A stretch of DNA of 64,000 bases from an uncultured Chloroflexota bacterium (lineage in GTDB: Bacteria; Chloroflexota; Dehalococcoidia; CAUJGQ01). A program made the position numbers and the translations under genes. Shown here piece after piece: positions 35,810-45,535 of this stretch (within the stretch, counting starts at the first letter, position 1; the number at the start of each line of letters is the position of its first letter). The notes beneath the pieces are model-generated. The model ran no database searches and was not told where the DNA came from. It worked only from the letters and a program-made list of their open reading frames with translations. The stretch covers positions 1 to 64,000 of the forward strand of contig CALFMN010000024.1 of NCBI GenBank assembly GCA_937879875.1. The letters run 5' to 3'.

Positions 35810-35817
35810 TGTAAGAT
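35810..35817 (+). promoter_or_regulatory. Candidate extended -10
   Basis: TGTAAGAT lies about 50 nt upstream of the Tat-exported protein start. No clear -35. Confidence 0.35.
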
Positions 35818-35868
35818 TCGCATGACGCGATCCGTGGTGACCGCGGATCGACGGAGGAACGATATTTG

Positions 35869-36624
35869 ATGCCTACTACGAGGCGGCGGTTCCTGGCCCT
35901 GTCCGGCGGCGTTGTCGGAAGCCTGATCGCGGCGCCGGCGCTCCTGCGGCTCGGCGCCACGGCCGCGCATGCACAGGCGATCCCTGGCTCACCCTCGTTC
36001 AGGGGAGCCGCCGGCAAATCAGTCGTCGGGCCGGTGACGCTGAACGCGGGTGTCACCGTGCTGCGGGCCCAGCACAACGGCACGGGGAACTTTATCGTCA
36101 ACCTGGCCGTGCCGAACGCCGGCTTCAGTCCGCAGGACGCCTTCGACATGGCGCAGACGATGGACAACTCGCTGGTCTACAACATCATCGGCAGCTACAA
36201 GGGCGCTTCGGTCGCGCTCGCCGCGCTGGACGCCGCCTACTACGTGGCGGTCGATGCGAGCGCCGCCTGGCAGATCGCGGTCGAGCAGCCGCTGCCCGAA
36301 AACGTCAGCCCGGTGCAGCAAACCAGCTTCTCCAGTAAGGGGCAGGACAGCACGCCCTATTTCACGCTGCCGGATGGCATTTCGCAGATCAGTCTGCAAG
36401 CGCCGCCCAATTCAAGCCTGGTCGGCTACCTCTATCATCTCGACGATCTGGGCGGCGAGGCGGTGCAGGCGGGATACATGGGCAGTCAAGAGAGTATCTT
36501 CGACTTCACGCTCCCCGACAACCCGAACAGCTATCCGATCAGCCTGCCCGACTCTGGGCCGTATCTGTTCTACGTAACGAACGACATTAACGACACGACG
36601 CCGTGGACGGTGTCGTTCTCCTGA
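35869..36624 (+). CDS. Tat-exported hypothetical protein
   Basis: 251 aa. Twin-arginine signal: TTRRRFLALSGGVVGSLIAA, with a probable cleavage after AHAQA. The mature part is beta-rich (LNAGVTVLRAQHNGTGNFIV, SSLVGYLYHLDDLGGEAVQA) and looks like an immunoglobulin/jelly-roll-type extracellular domain. No Cys in the mature part. TTG at 35866 is an alternative start; ATG at 35869 follows GGAGGAA. Function unknown. Confidence 0.7.
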   Translation: MPTTRRRFLALSGGVVGSLIAAPALLRLGATAAHAQAIPGSPSFRGAAGKSVVGPVTLNAGVTVLRAQHNGTGNFIVNLAVPNAGFSPQDAFDMAQTMDNSLVYNIIGSYKGASVALAALDAAYYVAVDASAAWQIAVEQPLPENVSPVQQTSFSSKGQDSTPYFTLPDGISQISLQAPPNSSLVGYLYHLDDLGGEAVQAGYMGSQESIFDFTLPDNPNSYPISLPDSGPYLFYVTNDINDTTPWTVSFS

Positions 36625-36670
36625 CGCGGCTTCCCTGCGCCCGCACATCGCGGCACCGGGGCAGCGCGAA

Positions 36671-37006
36671 TCAGCCGAAGACGATGTTGACGTAGTTCAC
36701 CGCCGCCGGGCCCACGGTGGCGGCGGGCGGCGGTGGATTATCGAGCCGGCTCGGTACGCCGCCGAGCAGCCCTTCATTCAGGTTGCTCTGCGGTGTGCCG
36801 CCCGCGGTCTCAAGCGCTGTCGCGCCGTCCTGCATATTGTATTCCTGCGCTTCGGCCCGCGCGGCTGCCGCATCCACCGCGGCCTGCACCAGCTCGGCCA
36901 GCCACTGCTGCTCCTGCTCGTCCAACGTCTGCGCGAACGCTTCGAGCTTGCGGGCGAAATCCACCACCAGCGCGGGGTTGGCAGCGTTTGCTTGCGGCTC
37001 CTGCAC
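36671..37006 (-). CDS. Small protein, family shared with 38732-38977
   Basis: 111 aa, GTG start with GGGAGGTAGATC just upstream. The N-terminal 35 residues contain FARKLEAFAQTLDEQEQQWL, an amphipathic helical block. The same pattern FxxKLEAFxxTLxxQEQxWL is found in the 81-aa protein on the other side of the amidase. The C-terminus is Gly/Pro/Asn-rich and differs. There is no signal peptide. The conserved-N, variable-C design recalls precursor peptides with leaders, but no modifying enzyme is near. Confidence 0.6.
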   Translation of the reverse strand: MQEPQANAANPALVVDFARKLEAFAQTLDEQEQQWLAELVQAAVDAAAARAEAQEYNMQDGATALETAGGTPQSNLNEGLLGGVPSRLDNPPPPAATVGPAAVNYVNIVFG

Positions 37007-37111
37007 GATCTACCTCCCGGCCCGGTGCGACGGGCGTGATTGCGGCCATCATAGCGTGACACCCGGCGCTCGGTGCGATGCTTCATCTGGCCCGAGCCGA
37101 TCGCGGCCCTG

Positions 37112-37120
37112 TGCTAGACT
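37112..37120 (+). promoter_or_regulatory. Extended -10 of amidase
   Basis: TGCTAGACT lies 42 nt before the amidase start; it is the best example of the recurrent extended -10 motif in this window. Confidence 0.45.
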
Positions 37121-37161
37121 GGCAACCGCTCGCACCGGTCCGACGGCACAGGAGGAACGCC

Positions 37162-38592
<1,431 letters not shown>

Positions 38593-38666
38593 GCCCGGGC
38601 GCGCCCTGTCCTTGGGCGCATGCATCGGCTTTGCGGGAACCGGCGTCGCCGGGGTTCGATGCGGCG

Positions 38667-38675
38667 TGCTACGAT
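38667..38675 (+). promoter_or_regulatory. Extended -10 before small protein gene
   Basis: TGCTACGAT lies 56 nt before the 81-aa gene and fits the recurrent motif. Confidence 0.35.
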
Positions 38676-38731
38676 CGCCCACAGCGCCATTGGGCTGCAC
38701 GATCGAGCGCTGGCGCATTGGGAGCGCACTC

Positions 38732-38977
38732 ATGGCGAGCGAGCAGGATCTGGCGCGGGCCGAGGCGTTTGGCGACAAGCTGGAAGCATTCTCCGAGACG
38801 CTCAGCCCTCAGGAGCAGACCTGGCTGCTGAGCATCTGCGCCGCCGCCTGCTCGACACTCGATCCGGACGCCGTCGAGGGCTACAGCATCAACGCCATCG
38901 ACCCCGGCGCGGAAAACAGCACAACGCTTTCGGCCGGCCGGTGGGGCACGATCTTCGCCACGACCGCGCTTTCGTAG
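38732..38977 (+). CDS. Small protein, paralogue of 36671-37006 product
   Basis: 81 aa. FGDKLEAFSETLSPQEQTWL at residues 13-32 aligns with the related 111-aa protein across the amidase. A C-terminal tail rich in Asn/Thr/Gly follows, with two Cys in ICAAACSTL. The start ATG is preceded by GGGAGCG. Function unknown. The pair straddles the amidase but the genes are on opposite strands, so they are not one operon. Confidence 0.6.
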   Translation: MASEQDLARAEAFGDKLEAFSETLSPQEQTWLLSICAAACSTLDPDAVEGYSINAIDPGAENSTTLSAGRWGTIFATTALS

Positions 38978-39141
38978 GTTTAGCTCGCCCTGATGGCTGC
39001 GCGTGTTCACAGCAAGATGGGCCATGGTTCGCCGGCGAAAAAAGGGGTTCTCGCCACGGCGAATGCCAGTCGGCCAGGCAGGGCGCTAGCCACCTTGCGG
39101 CGCGCAGGCATACCCCTCATCACTTCCAACAGCGGCCCCGG

Positions 39142-39293
39142 CGCTAGAGCGTGTCTGAAAAATGTTCGAACCATCGTTCCGTGGCTGGTCGTGAGGCCTC
39201 TTCTCACCCTCGCCACGCGTGGGAGGGGCCGCCGAAACCGGCAATCCAATGCGGGCTACGGCCGCCCGTCGATTATTCAGACACGCCCTAGCG
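39142..39293. mobile_element. Short IS-derived MITE with CTAG ends
   Basis: 152 bp with 22-bp terminal inverted repeats, CGCTAGAGCGTGTCTGAAAA (then AT) and CGCTAGGGCGTGTCTGAATA (then AT), differing at 2 positions. CTAG at each end fits a 4-bp target duplication as made by IS5-type elements. It has no transposase, so it is a non-autonomous relic. The right end covers the stop codon of the NiCoT gene. The remaining gap to 38978 holds nothing recognisable. Confidence 0.75.
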
Positions 39294-40364
39294 GCCGTTG
39301 CTCGGTCCGCCGATCCAGCGGACGTAGTGGTCGAGGTTCGGCAGGATGTTGCTTGAGGCAAGCAGGAAGACGGCGCCGACGACAAGGCTGAAGATCGCCG
39401 CGATCGCCCCGACGACAACGTAGATCCACTGCCTGCGGTTGGCGGAAAGGAACCCGGCCGTCGTCAACACGGTGACGAATGAGTTGGAGATGATGATGCC
39501 GCCGACGAAGACAAACAGCGTGGCGATTCCCATGCCCTTCGTCGCCGCCCCGATGGCTGTACCGATGATCAGCACCTGCGTGCCGGTTTCCGCGCCGATG
39601 CCGTGGATCAGGCCGATGGCATAGGCCGTACGCACGCCGTACTGCTGGCCCGGGTCGACGTGGTGGTCGCCGTGATTGCCGTGTTCGCCGCGCAGGCGGT
39701 GCGTGAGGCGGTGCCAGGCGTTGCCAACGCCGGCAAAGACGAGCATCCAGCGGCTGCGGATGCGAAACTCCTCGCCGCTGCGGAAGAAGCGGTAGAGCGA
39801 ATAGCACAGGTACAGCCCGAGGAAGAGCAGCGTCGCGCCGACGACGCGCTCCATCAGCGGATCCACCCAGCCCGGCAGGATTTGCGCGAAGAGAATCGCC
39901 AGCAAACCGAGCGCGATCACCATCGAGCCGTGGCCCAGCGCGTACACGGTGCCCAGGTAGAGCGGGCGGCGCTGGAGGCTGAGGAACTGTTGCCAGCCCG
40001 ATCGCCGGCGCTGTTGGATGACAGCAGTTCCGCCACCGGCCATCGCTGCTGCGGGCTGGAGTGCTGCGTGAGGCACGCTGCGATAGACCATTTCCGCGAC
40101 GGGCGCTGGCGCCGGCGCAAGGCCATGATGGCTCTCATCCGTGAGCTGCATGCCCGGCTCGGCGGTCAGCCAACCTTCAGCCGGCGTCTGGACAACCGTC
40201 GCCGACGTACTGGTGATATCCGTGATGGCCGCGATATGGTCCCAGTCGATGCCGTGCCGAATACCCAGCGCGAGCGCACCGCCGAGGATGGCGGCCGTGC
40301 CGCCGATGCCGACGACCAGCGGCGGCAGGGGCAGGAGCCCCATGGTGAGTAGTGCTAGCTGCAT
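39288..40364 (-). CDS. Nickel/cobalt transporter (NiCoT family)
   Basis: 358 aa from the ATG at 40364 with GAGGGAA. The NiCoT signature appears as LGIRHGIDWDHIAAITDIT (H-x4-D-H). Several hydrophobic helices follow, and a long hydrophilic loop (about 70-130) and a His-rich loop HGNHGDHHVDPG may bind metal. LIHGIGAETGTQVLI is the second conserved motif. It imports Ni2+ or Co2+ across the inner membrane. The TAG stop is part of the CTAG end of the MITE. Confidence 0.85.
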   Translation of the reverse strand: MQLALLTMGLLPLPPLVVGIGGTAAILGGALALGIRHGIDWDHIAAITDITSTSATVVQTPAEGWLTAEPGMQLTDESHHGLAPAPAPVAEMVYRSVPHAALQPAAAMAGGGTAVIQQRRRSGWQQFLSLQRRPLYLGTVYALGHGSMVIALGLLAILFAQILPGWVDPLMERVVGATLLFLGLYLCYSLYRFFRSGEEFRIRSRWMLVFAGVGNAWHRLTHRLRGEHGNHGDHHVDPGQQYGVRTAYAIGLIHGIGAETGTQVLIIGTAIGAATKGMGIATLFVFVGGIIISNSFVTVLTTAGFLSANRRQWIYVVVGAIAAIFSLVVGAVFLLASSNILPNLDHYVRWIGGPSNGR

Positions 40365-40856
40365 GCCGGATTCCCTCGTTAGTCTGCCGCGTCCACGACC
40401 GCTGGCGGTGTGTCCGTGCGCGGTGACCGGCAGCGCGGACCAGGCAGAGCCGGACCGACACACTGCGTGCGCACGCGACCCTCATGTGGATCACCGGGCC
40501 GCCTCGTAGTTGTCCCGCGACCGCCGCTCGCTCCTCCGTGCGCGGGGTGTCTGCGGCTGCCGGCGTCGACAGTTATCCCTGCCGGCTACGCTACGACATC
40601 AACGTCGTCAGTAGCAAGTACTTTCAGCGGTAATCGCAAAGACTTGCACCTGGCAGCGACGCAGCCGTTCAAAACGCGGCTACCCCTGTGCGGCACTGCA
40701 CAGGGGTAGCTGAATCTGGAGAGCAATCGGATCAGCCGCGGGGCGGACCGCTACGCTCTTCCCCGGTCAAGCGCGGCTGGCACAGCGGGGTCTCCGCGCT
40801 CGGCGCTCGGTGAGGTGGTATGCGCTACGGTCCATCTGGCAACGCATGGGACCGCC
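40365..40856. promoter_or_regulatory. 492-bp leader/upstream region of NiCoT gene
   Basis: Non-coding. It contains the hairpin at 40680-40709 and other short GC-rich inverted repeats (GCCGGC arms near 40560-40585). A metal or cobalamin riboswitch would be plausible in front of a NiCoT gene, but I could not match a known consensus. Confidence 0.35.
40680..40709 (-). terminator. Strong hairpin after DUF1501 gene
   Basis: CTACCCCTGTGC and GCACAGGGGTAG form a perfect 12-bp stem with a 6-nt loop, followed on the minus strand by GCCGCGTTTTG. It lies 147 nt beyond the DUF1501 stop and is probably the terminator of that pair. Confidence 0.55.
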
Positions 40857-42086
40857 CTATGCGGCGATAAAGCCCAGCCGGCCGAAGTGGGCGCCGAGCA
40901 AGGCGTCGGCGTCGGCTTGCAGCCAGCTGTCGAGCAGCGTGGCGTAGACCGAGCGGAAGTCGGTCGTGAAGCGCAGGTTGCCCGCGTCGAGATTCGAGAG
41001 CGAGGGCATGTCGCCGTAGAAGCCGCCCTTCACCGGTCCGCCGACGACGAACAGCGGCTCGGCCGAGCCGTGGTCGGTGCCATCGGACGCGTTCTGGCCG
41101 GCGCGGCGGCCGAACTCGGACCAGGTCATCGTCACCGTGTTCTGCGCGCGGTTGTGCTGCGCCAGGTCTTGATAGAATGCCGCCAGCCCGTCCGAAAGCT
41201 GCTGCAGCAGCGTCTCCTGTGTGTTCGCCTGGCGCGCGTGCGTGTCGAAGCCGCCGATCGTCACGTGCGCCACGCGCAGCCCCACGTTCGCGGCCAGTAC
41301 AGAGGCGATCATCTTGAGCCCGTTGGCGAGGCCCGACTGCGGATACTGCACCGCCGTCTGATAGCCGCTGACGATGCCCGTCAGCTTCTGCGAGCTGTCG
41401 AACGAGTCTTGCACCGTGCCTTGCAGCAGGGCGCCGTACTTCGTCTCGCCCGGCAGCAGCTCGTAGAGCTGCAGCACCGAGGTGTCACGCTGCTTGTTCT
41501 GCGGCGTCGGGTCGGAGCCGGGTCGGAGCTGGTAGTCCTGCGAGCGCTGGAACGAGGGCACGGGCGGCAGCGCTGAGTAGAACTCCGGCGGCGTCGACGC
41601 GCCGATGTTGAGGCCGATCAGCGAGTTGTGGATGGCTTCCTGAGCATCGAGGTACTTGCCGACCCAGCCCTCGCCCGGCACCGTCTCCGGGTGGGCCGAC
41701 TGCCAGATCTCCATCGCGCGGAAGTGCGAGTAGTTCGGGTTGGGGTAGCTCACGCCGTTGACGATGGCGACCATGTGCTGGTCCCACAGGCTTTTGAGCC
41801 CGGTCATGGCGGGGTGCAGGCCGAACGTATCGTTCAGCTGAATGACTTTGTCCGGCGCGATGCCCAGCGACGGGCGCAGCGTGTGATAGTTGCCGTCGCT
41901 GTACGGAATCACCGTGTTGAGGCCGTCGTTGCCGCCGGCGAGCTGCACGACGACCAGCGTGCGTTCCGGCTGGTCGGAGGCGTCGTAGTCGGCCAGCGCC
42001 AGCCCCTGGCGGAAGATTTTGGGCACGCCGGCGCCGAGCGAGACGAGCGCCGCGCCGGTTTTCATGAAGTCGCGTCGAGTAAACAT
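40857..42086 (-). CDS. Tat-exported DUF1501 protein
   Basis: 409 aa from the ATG at 42086 with GGAGAACG. Twin-arginine signal FTRRDFMKTGAALVSLGAG. The mature domain has the alkaline-phosphatase-like DUF1501 pattern: TLVVVQLAGGNDGLNTVIPY, HFRAMEIWQSAHPE, TVTMTWSEFGRRAGQNASDG with DHGSAEPLFVVGG. These proteins are sulfatase/phosphatase-fold enzymes of unknown substrate, nearly always encoded after a DUF1800 gene, as here. Confidence 0.92.
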   Translation of the reverse strand: MFTRRDFMKTGAALVSLGAGVPKIFRQGLALADYDASDQPERTLVVVQLAGGNDGLNTVIPYSDGNYHTLRPSLGIAPDKVIQLNDTFGLHPAMTGLKSLWDQHMVAIVNGVSYPNPNYSHFRAMEIWQSAHPETVPGEGWVGKYLDAQEAIHNSLIGLNIGASTPPEFYSALPPVPSFQRSQDYQLRPGSDPTPQNKQRDTSVLQLYELLPGETKYGALLQGTVQDSFDSSQKLTGIVSGYQTAVQYPQSGLANGLKMIASVLAANVGLRVAHVTIGGFDTHARQANTQETLLQQLSDGLAAFYQDLAQHNRAQNTVTMTWSEFGRRAGQNASDGTDHGSAEPLFVVGGPVKGGFYGDMPSLSNLDAGNLRFTTDFRSVYATLLDSWLQADADALLGAHFGRLGFIAA

Positions 42087-42237
42087 CGTCGTTCTCCGTT
42101 TCGTGGCGCTCGCATAAGGCGAGGTTTGCATTCGGTGTACGATGCCGGTGCGAGGCCTGGCTGTTCGCGGCTGCGCCGCGCCGGGCGCACGCCGTACGCC
42201 CCTGCACGTCTACGCCCTACGCCCTGTGCCCTTCGCC

Positions 42238-43782
42238 CTAGACAAGCTGGCCCTCGGGCGTGGCAAGGACGAGGTAGAGGAAGCTCTTGACGTTCTTGTC
42301 CGTGACCTGCGCCATGCCGCCGTTCGAATCGCTCAGGAACTGCGTGATTACCTGCGAGCTGGAGCCGCCGAGCTGCGCGCTCAGCAGACGCGCTGCCGCG
42401 GCGCCGATCGCATCGTCCGGCGAGAGGCTGGCGTAGTCGCCCAAAAGCTGCGTCGCGTCGGGTTGGCTCGTCGGCCCGCCGGCTTTGGCGTAGATCAGGT
42501 TATTGAGGAAATTCATGCGGGCGAAGAAGGTGCTGCTGCTGAGCCAGGTAGTGCCGCCGGGCCAGCCGGCCACGTTCGGCGGATCGAACAGCAGCTGGTC
42601 CATCAGCGACATCTGCTGCGGAAAGGTCGAAGCATCGGTTTGCAGGCCGAGGCTGCGCACAGCGCCGACCACGAACTCCGTCGGGCTCTTGATCAGCGCG
42701 CCCAGCGCCGCGTCGCTGTAGAACTGCGGCATGTTGAAGAGTTGGCGCAGCACGGTCTTGATGCTGTAGTTCGACGACTGGAAGGTATCTGCCAGCGTGG
42801 AAACGACCTCTGACTCGGGGTTCGGGTAAGCGAAGAAGGTCCAGAGACGCTTCGAGATGTACTCCGCGGCGGCACGCTGTTGCAGGATGATGTTGATGAT
42901 GTCGTCGCCGCTCCAGTTGCCCGTCTGGCCCAGATAGGTCTTCGAGCCGTCGTCGTGCTGCTTCGCGTTGTAGACGAAATGGCGGTCCTTATCCAGCTGA
43001 TAGCCGGTAAGGGCGCGGGCCACCTCGCGCACGTCGTCTTCGCTGTAATTGCCGATGCCGAGCGAGAATAGCTCCTGCAGCTCGCGGGCGAAGTTCTCGT
43101 TGGGGTGCGCTTTCGTGCTTGTCTGCAGATCGAGCCAGACCATCATCGCCGGGTCGCGCGAGATGCCCTTCAGCAGCACATCGTACGTGCTGGTGGCGTT
43201 GGCGCGCAGGAACTCGTTCTGCGCCAGCAGCGTATTCAGATAGCGCTGGCTGACTTTGGAGACGGCCGAGGTCAGAATACCGTGCCAGAAGAGCGTCAGC
43301 TTCTCCTGCAGCGGACGGGTCGTGTAGACCATGCGCAGCAGCCACCAACGGATCGCGTCGGTGGTCTTGCTCAGGTCCAGGCCGACGCTGTTGGCGTAGT
43401 CGAGCGCCGGGTCGTTGACCTGGTCGTAGTTGAGCAGCGCATCCACCGCGCCGGCGACGCCGAGCGGCAGCATGGCGTCGATCTCGGCCGGTGTGGCGGA
43501 GAAGCCGGCGCGGCGCAGCAGGTGCGCCATCTGGACACGGTCGTCTGAAGCCTGGCTGAGGCCGCCGCCGCTGTCGGCGATCCAGGTGCCACGTATGGGC
43601 GAGCGGACGGCGGCGAGCGGCGCGGCGGCGGCCTGCGCCTTGCGCACCTGTACGAGATTTGCCGGATCCCACAACGTCGCGATGGCCGCGCCGACGCCGG
43701 CAGCCGCGGTGCCACGCAAGAACGCGCGGCGCGATGCTTTGCTGGCCGCCGGCCCGCCCCAGGATTGCCTGTGCCCGTCCAC
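42238..43782 (-). CDS. Tat-exported DUF1800 protein
   Basis: 514 aa. GTG start at 43782 chosen for the AGGAGGT site 7 nt upstream. Twin-arginine signal SRRAFLRGTAAAGVGAAIAT. DUF1800 motifs: HLLRRAGFSATPAEI, LTLFWHGILTSAVSKV, NENFARELQELFSLGIGNYS, EDDVREVARALTGYQ, WPGGTTWLSSS. Helical protein of unknown function, co-encoded with DUF1501 and probably working with it outside the cell. The gap to DUF1501 is 151 nt with TACGCCCTACGCCC-type near repeats. Confidence 0.92.
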   Translation of the reverse strand: MDGHRQSWGGPAASKASRRAFLRGTAAAGVGAAIATLWDPANLVQVRKAQAAAAPLAAVRSPIRGTWIADSGGGLSQASDDRVQMAHLLRRAGFSATPAEIDAMLPLGVAGAVDALLNYDQVNDPALDYANSVGLDLSKTTDAIRWWLLRMVYTTRPLQEKLTLFWHGILTSAVSKVSQRYLNTLLAQNEFLRANATSTYDVLLKGISRDPAMMVWLDLQTSTKAHPNENFARELQELFSLGIGNYSEDDVREVARALTGYQLDKDRHFVYNAKQHDDGSKTYLGQTGNWSGDDIINIILQQRAAAEYISKRLWTFFAYPNPESEVVSTLADTFQSSNYSIKTVLRQLFNMPQFYSDAALGALIKSPTEFVVGAVRSLGLQTDASTFPQQMSLMDQLLFDPPNVAGWPGGTTWLSSSTFFARMNFLNNLIYAKAGGPTSQPDATQLLGDYASLSPDDAIGAAAARLLSAQLGGSSSQVITQFLSDSNGGMAQVTDKNVKSFLYLVLATPEGQLV

Positions 43783-44197
43783 TGCCCGACCTCCTCGCGA
43801 AGCGCACCGCCTCGCGGAATTGGCTCTTGGGAGAACTCGGCGGCGTCGCACGCCGCGCTCATCGCTATGCAGCACGACGGCCGCGCTGCGCGCGTTTCAG
43901 CCGTGTCCGAATCGTTGCCGAACCGGGCGAACCGCGACGCTGCCTTTTGTGCAGTATCGGCCGAACCGGGCGCCCAACCCGACGCCCTGCCGGAAGATTG
44001 TTCCCTGGTGATGAGAATCGGATGAGGGCACGTCGGTCCGGCTCGTTCTCCTGGCCCGCGCGCCTCTATTCGGTGCGCGGGCGGGCCGATGCTATACTCG
44101 GACTACGTGCGCGCCGGAAGCCTGCCCTTCCGCCGTGCGGCCGGCCGGCGCCCGCGGAGGATCTCCGCCGAGCGGACGGCGGAGTGGATCGGACACC
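43783..44197. promoter_or_regulatory. Divergent promoter region DUF1800 / lepB
   Basis: Holds two copies of GCCGAACCGGGCG (43916-43928 and 43959-43971, 43 bp apart), and the extended -10 TGCTATACT at 44090-44098 facing lepB. The rest shows no coding pattern. Confidence 0.45.
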
Positions 44198-45163
44198 TTG
44201 AGCAGCAACTATCCTCCGCCCTCCGAGAACGGCGCCTCCGGTGAACGCGAGCGGCGGTTTCCTCCTCTCTCTGCTGCACCAGTCACTTCACCGGCGGAGT
44301 CCGACGACGGCCTGATGGGCGCCGCTTCCCTGCCCGGTCAGCCATCGCGGCTGGTGTCGCGCTTCCCCGACATGGCGGGTGGCCTGGCGCCGCCGGCGGC
44401 GGAGGAGATCGGCTACCCATCGTCCCAGCTCGGACCCGCCGTCGCGGCAGACGAACCGCCGGAGAGCGAGGGTGCGCCGCCGCCGGCGCCGAAGCGCCGC
44501 GGCCGTTCGACGTTGAACATCGTGCGCGAAGTGGTCGAAACCGTCGTGCTGGCGGTGCTGATCTTCCTTGCCGTGCGCGCGGTGGTGCAGAACTTCAAGG
44601 TCGAAGGTTCCAGCATGGTGCCGAGCTTCATCGACGGCGAGTACATGCTGGTCAACAAGGCCGTCTATGCGCGCATCGATATGCGCACGGTGCACAAGTT
44701 CCTGCCGTTCGTTTCGGCGGGCAGTCAGCCGCTGCGATACGTCTTCCATGGGCCGCAGCGCGGCGACGTGATCGTCTTCCATCCGCCGCCGCAGATGGGC
44801 GGCGACTCGAAGGACTTCATCAAACGGGTGATCGGCAAGCCGGGCGACACCGTGGACGTGCACGACAACGTGGTGACGGTGAACGGTCAGCAGGTTGAGG
44901 AGCCCTATATCAAGCAGCGTACGGATTGCCAGGGGCAGTACTGCCACGTCGTGCTGGGGGCAGACCAGTACTTCGTCATGGGCGACAACCGCGGCAACAG
45001 CAGCGACTCGCGCTTCTGGGGGCCGGTGCAGGCGGATAAAGTGATCGGCAAGGCGCTGCTGATCTACTGGTGCGGCGGCGCGCAGTGCAAACACGGCTGG
45101 GACAACATCGGACTGGCGCCGAACCACAGCACCAAACTCGCGGCCAAACCCGAAGGCCAGTAG
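44198..45163 (+). CDS. lepB: Signal peptidase I
   Basis: 321 aa. Cleaves Sec/Tat signal peptides at the outer face of the membrane. A ~110-residue Pro/Ser-rich cytosolic N-terminus precedes a single transmembrane helix (VVETVVLAVLIFLAVRAVVQ). Catalytic Ser139 in EGSSMVPSF and Lys209 in KDFIKRVIGKPGD are at the expected spacing; GDNRGNSSDSRFWGPV is box E. A C-terminal Cys pair (WCGGAQCKHG) is present. The start is uncertain: TTG at 44198 seems best, GTG at 44135 is possible. Confidence 0.92.
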   Translation: MSSNYPPPSENGASGERERRFPPLSAAPVTSPAESDDGLMGAASLPGQPSRLVSRFPDMAGGLAPPAAEEIGYPSSQLGPAVAADEPPESEGAPPPAPKRRGRSTLNIVREVVETVVLAVLIFLAVRAVVQNFKVEGSSMVPSFIDGEYMLVNKAVYARIDMRTVHKFLPFVSAGSQPLRYVFHGPQRGDVIVFHPPPQMGGDSKDFIKRVIGKPGDTVDVHDNVVTVNGQQVEEPYIKQRTDCQGQYCHVVLGADQYFVMGDNRGNSSDSRFWGPVQADKVIGKALLIYWCGGAQCKHGWDNIGLAPNHSTKLAAKPEGQ

Positions 45164-45311
45164 CCGAGCGCATATCCCGCCTATCTAGGGCGCGGCGTAC
45201 ACTAAGGACGCTCGCCATCGATGGTGACCGGATTGGCGTGGTATGGCGCTCATCCGCGGCATCTCCTTACCGGGCGCGCGGATGCCGGACGAAAGAACTG
45301 CGCAACGCGGC

Positions 45312-45485
45312 TAGCTGGAAATCCGCAACCACGGCGACACGTTGCTCGGCGGCATGGCGATCTCCGATCTGGCCCCGGTGACCAGCGGCGGCAACACGAA
45401 GATCGTCCAGGGGCGTTACGGGCGTGGCTTTCCGTTCAAGGACGCGAGCCGCGACGAGGTAATCCGCCGTGAAGACGCCGGGCGG
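45312..45485 (+). pseudogene. Possible gene fragment
   Basis: An open frame right after a TAG reads LEIRNHGDTLLGGM, then SDLAPVTSGGNTKIVQGRYG and RGFPFKDASRDEV, with strongly GC-biased third codon positions like neighbouring genes. It has no start or ribosome-binding site and merges into unrelated residues. It looks like a decayed internal piece of a protein I cannot identify. The surrounding gap 45164-45535 has nothing else clear. Confidence 0.3.
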
Positions 45486-45535
45486 TGCGCGCTGGCCGAC
45501 CGCTCATTGCCGCCACTGCGGAGGAGTTCCGTGCA

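Noticed and set aside
35163..36167. 334-aa minus-strand frame upstream of the MFS gene
   Set aside because: Alternative frame overlapping both the MFS start and the Tat-protein gene; no coherent domain.
40365..40856. Named NiCo or cobalamin riboswitch
   Set aside because: Could not match a known consensus by eye, so reported only as an unassigned leader.
42087..42237. Tandem repeat of TACGCCC between DUF1800 and DUF1501
   Set aside because: Only a few imperfect units; likely compositional.
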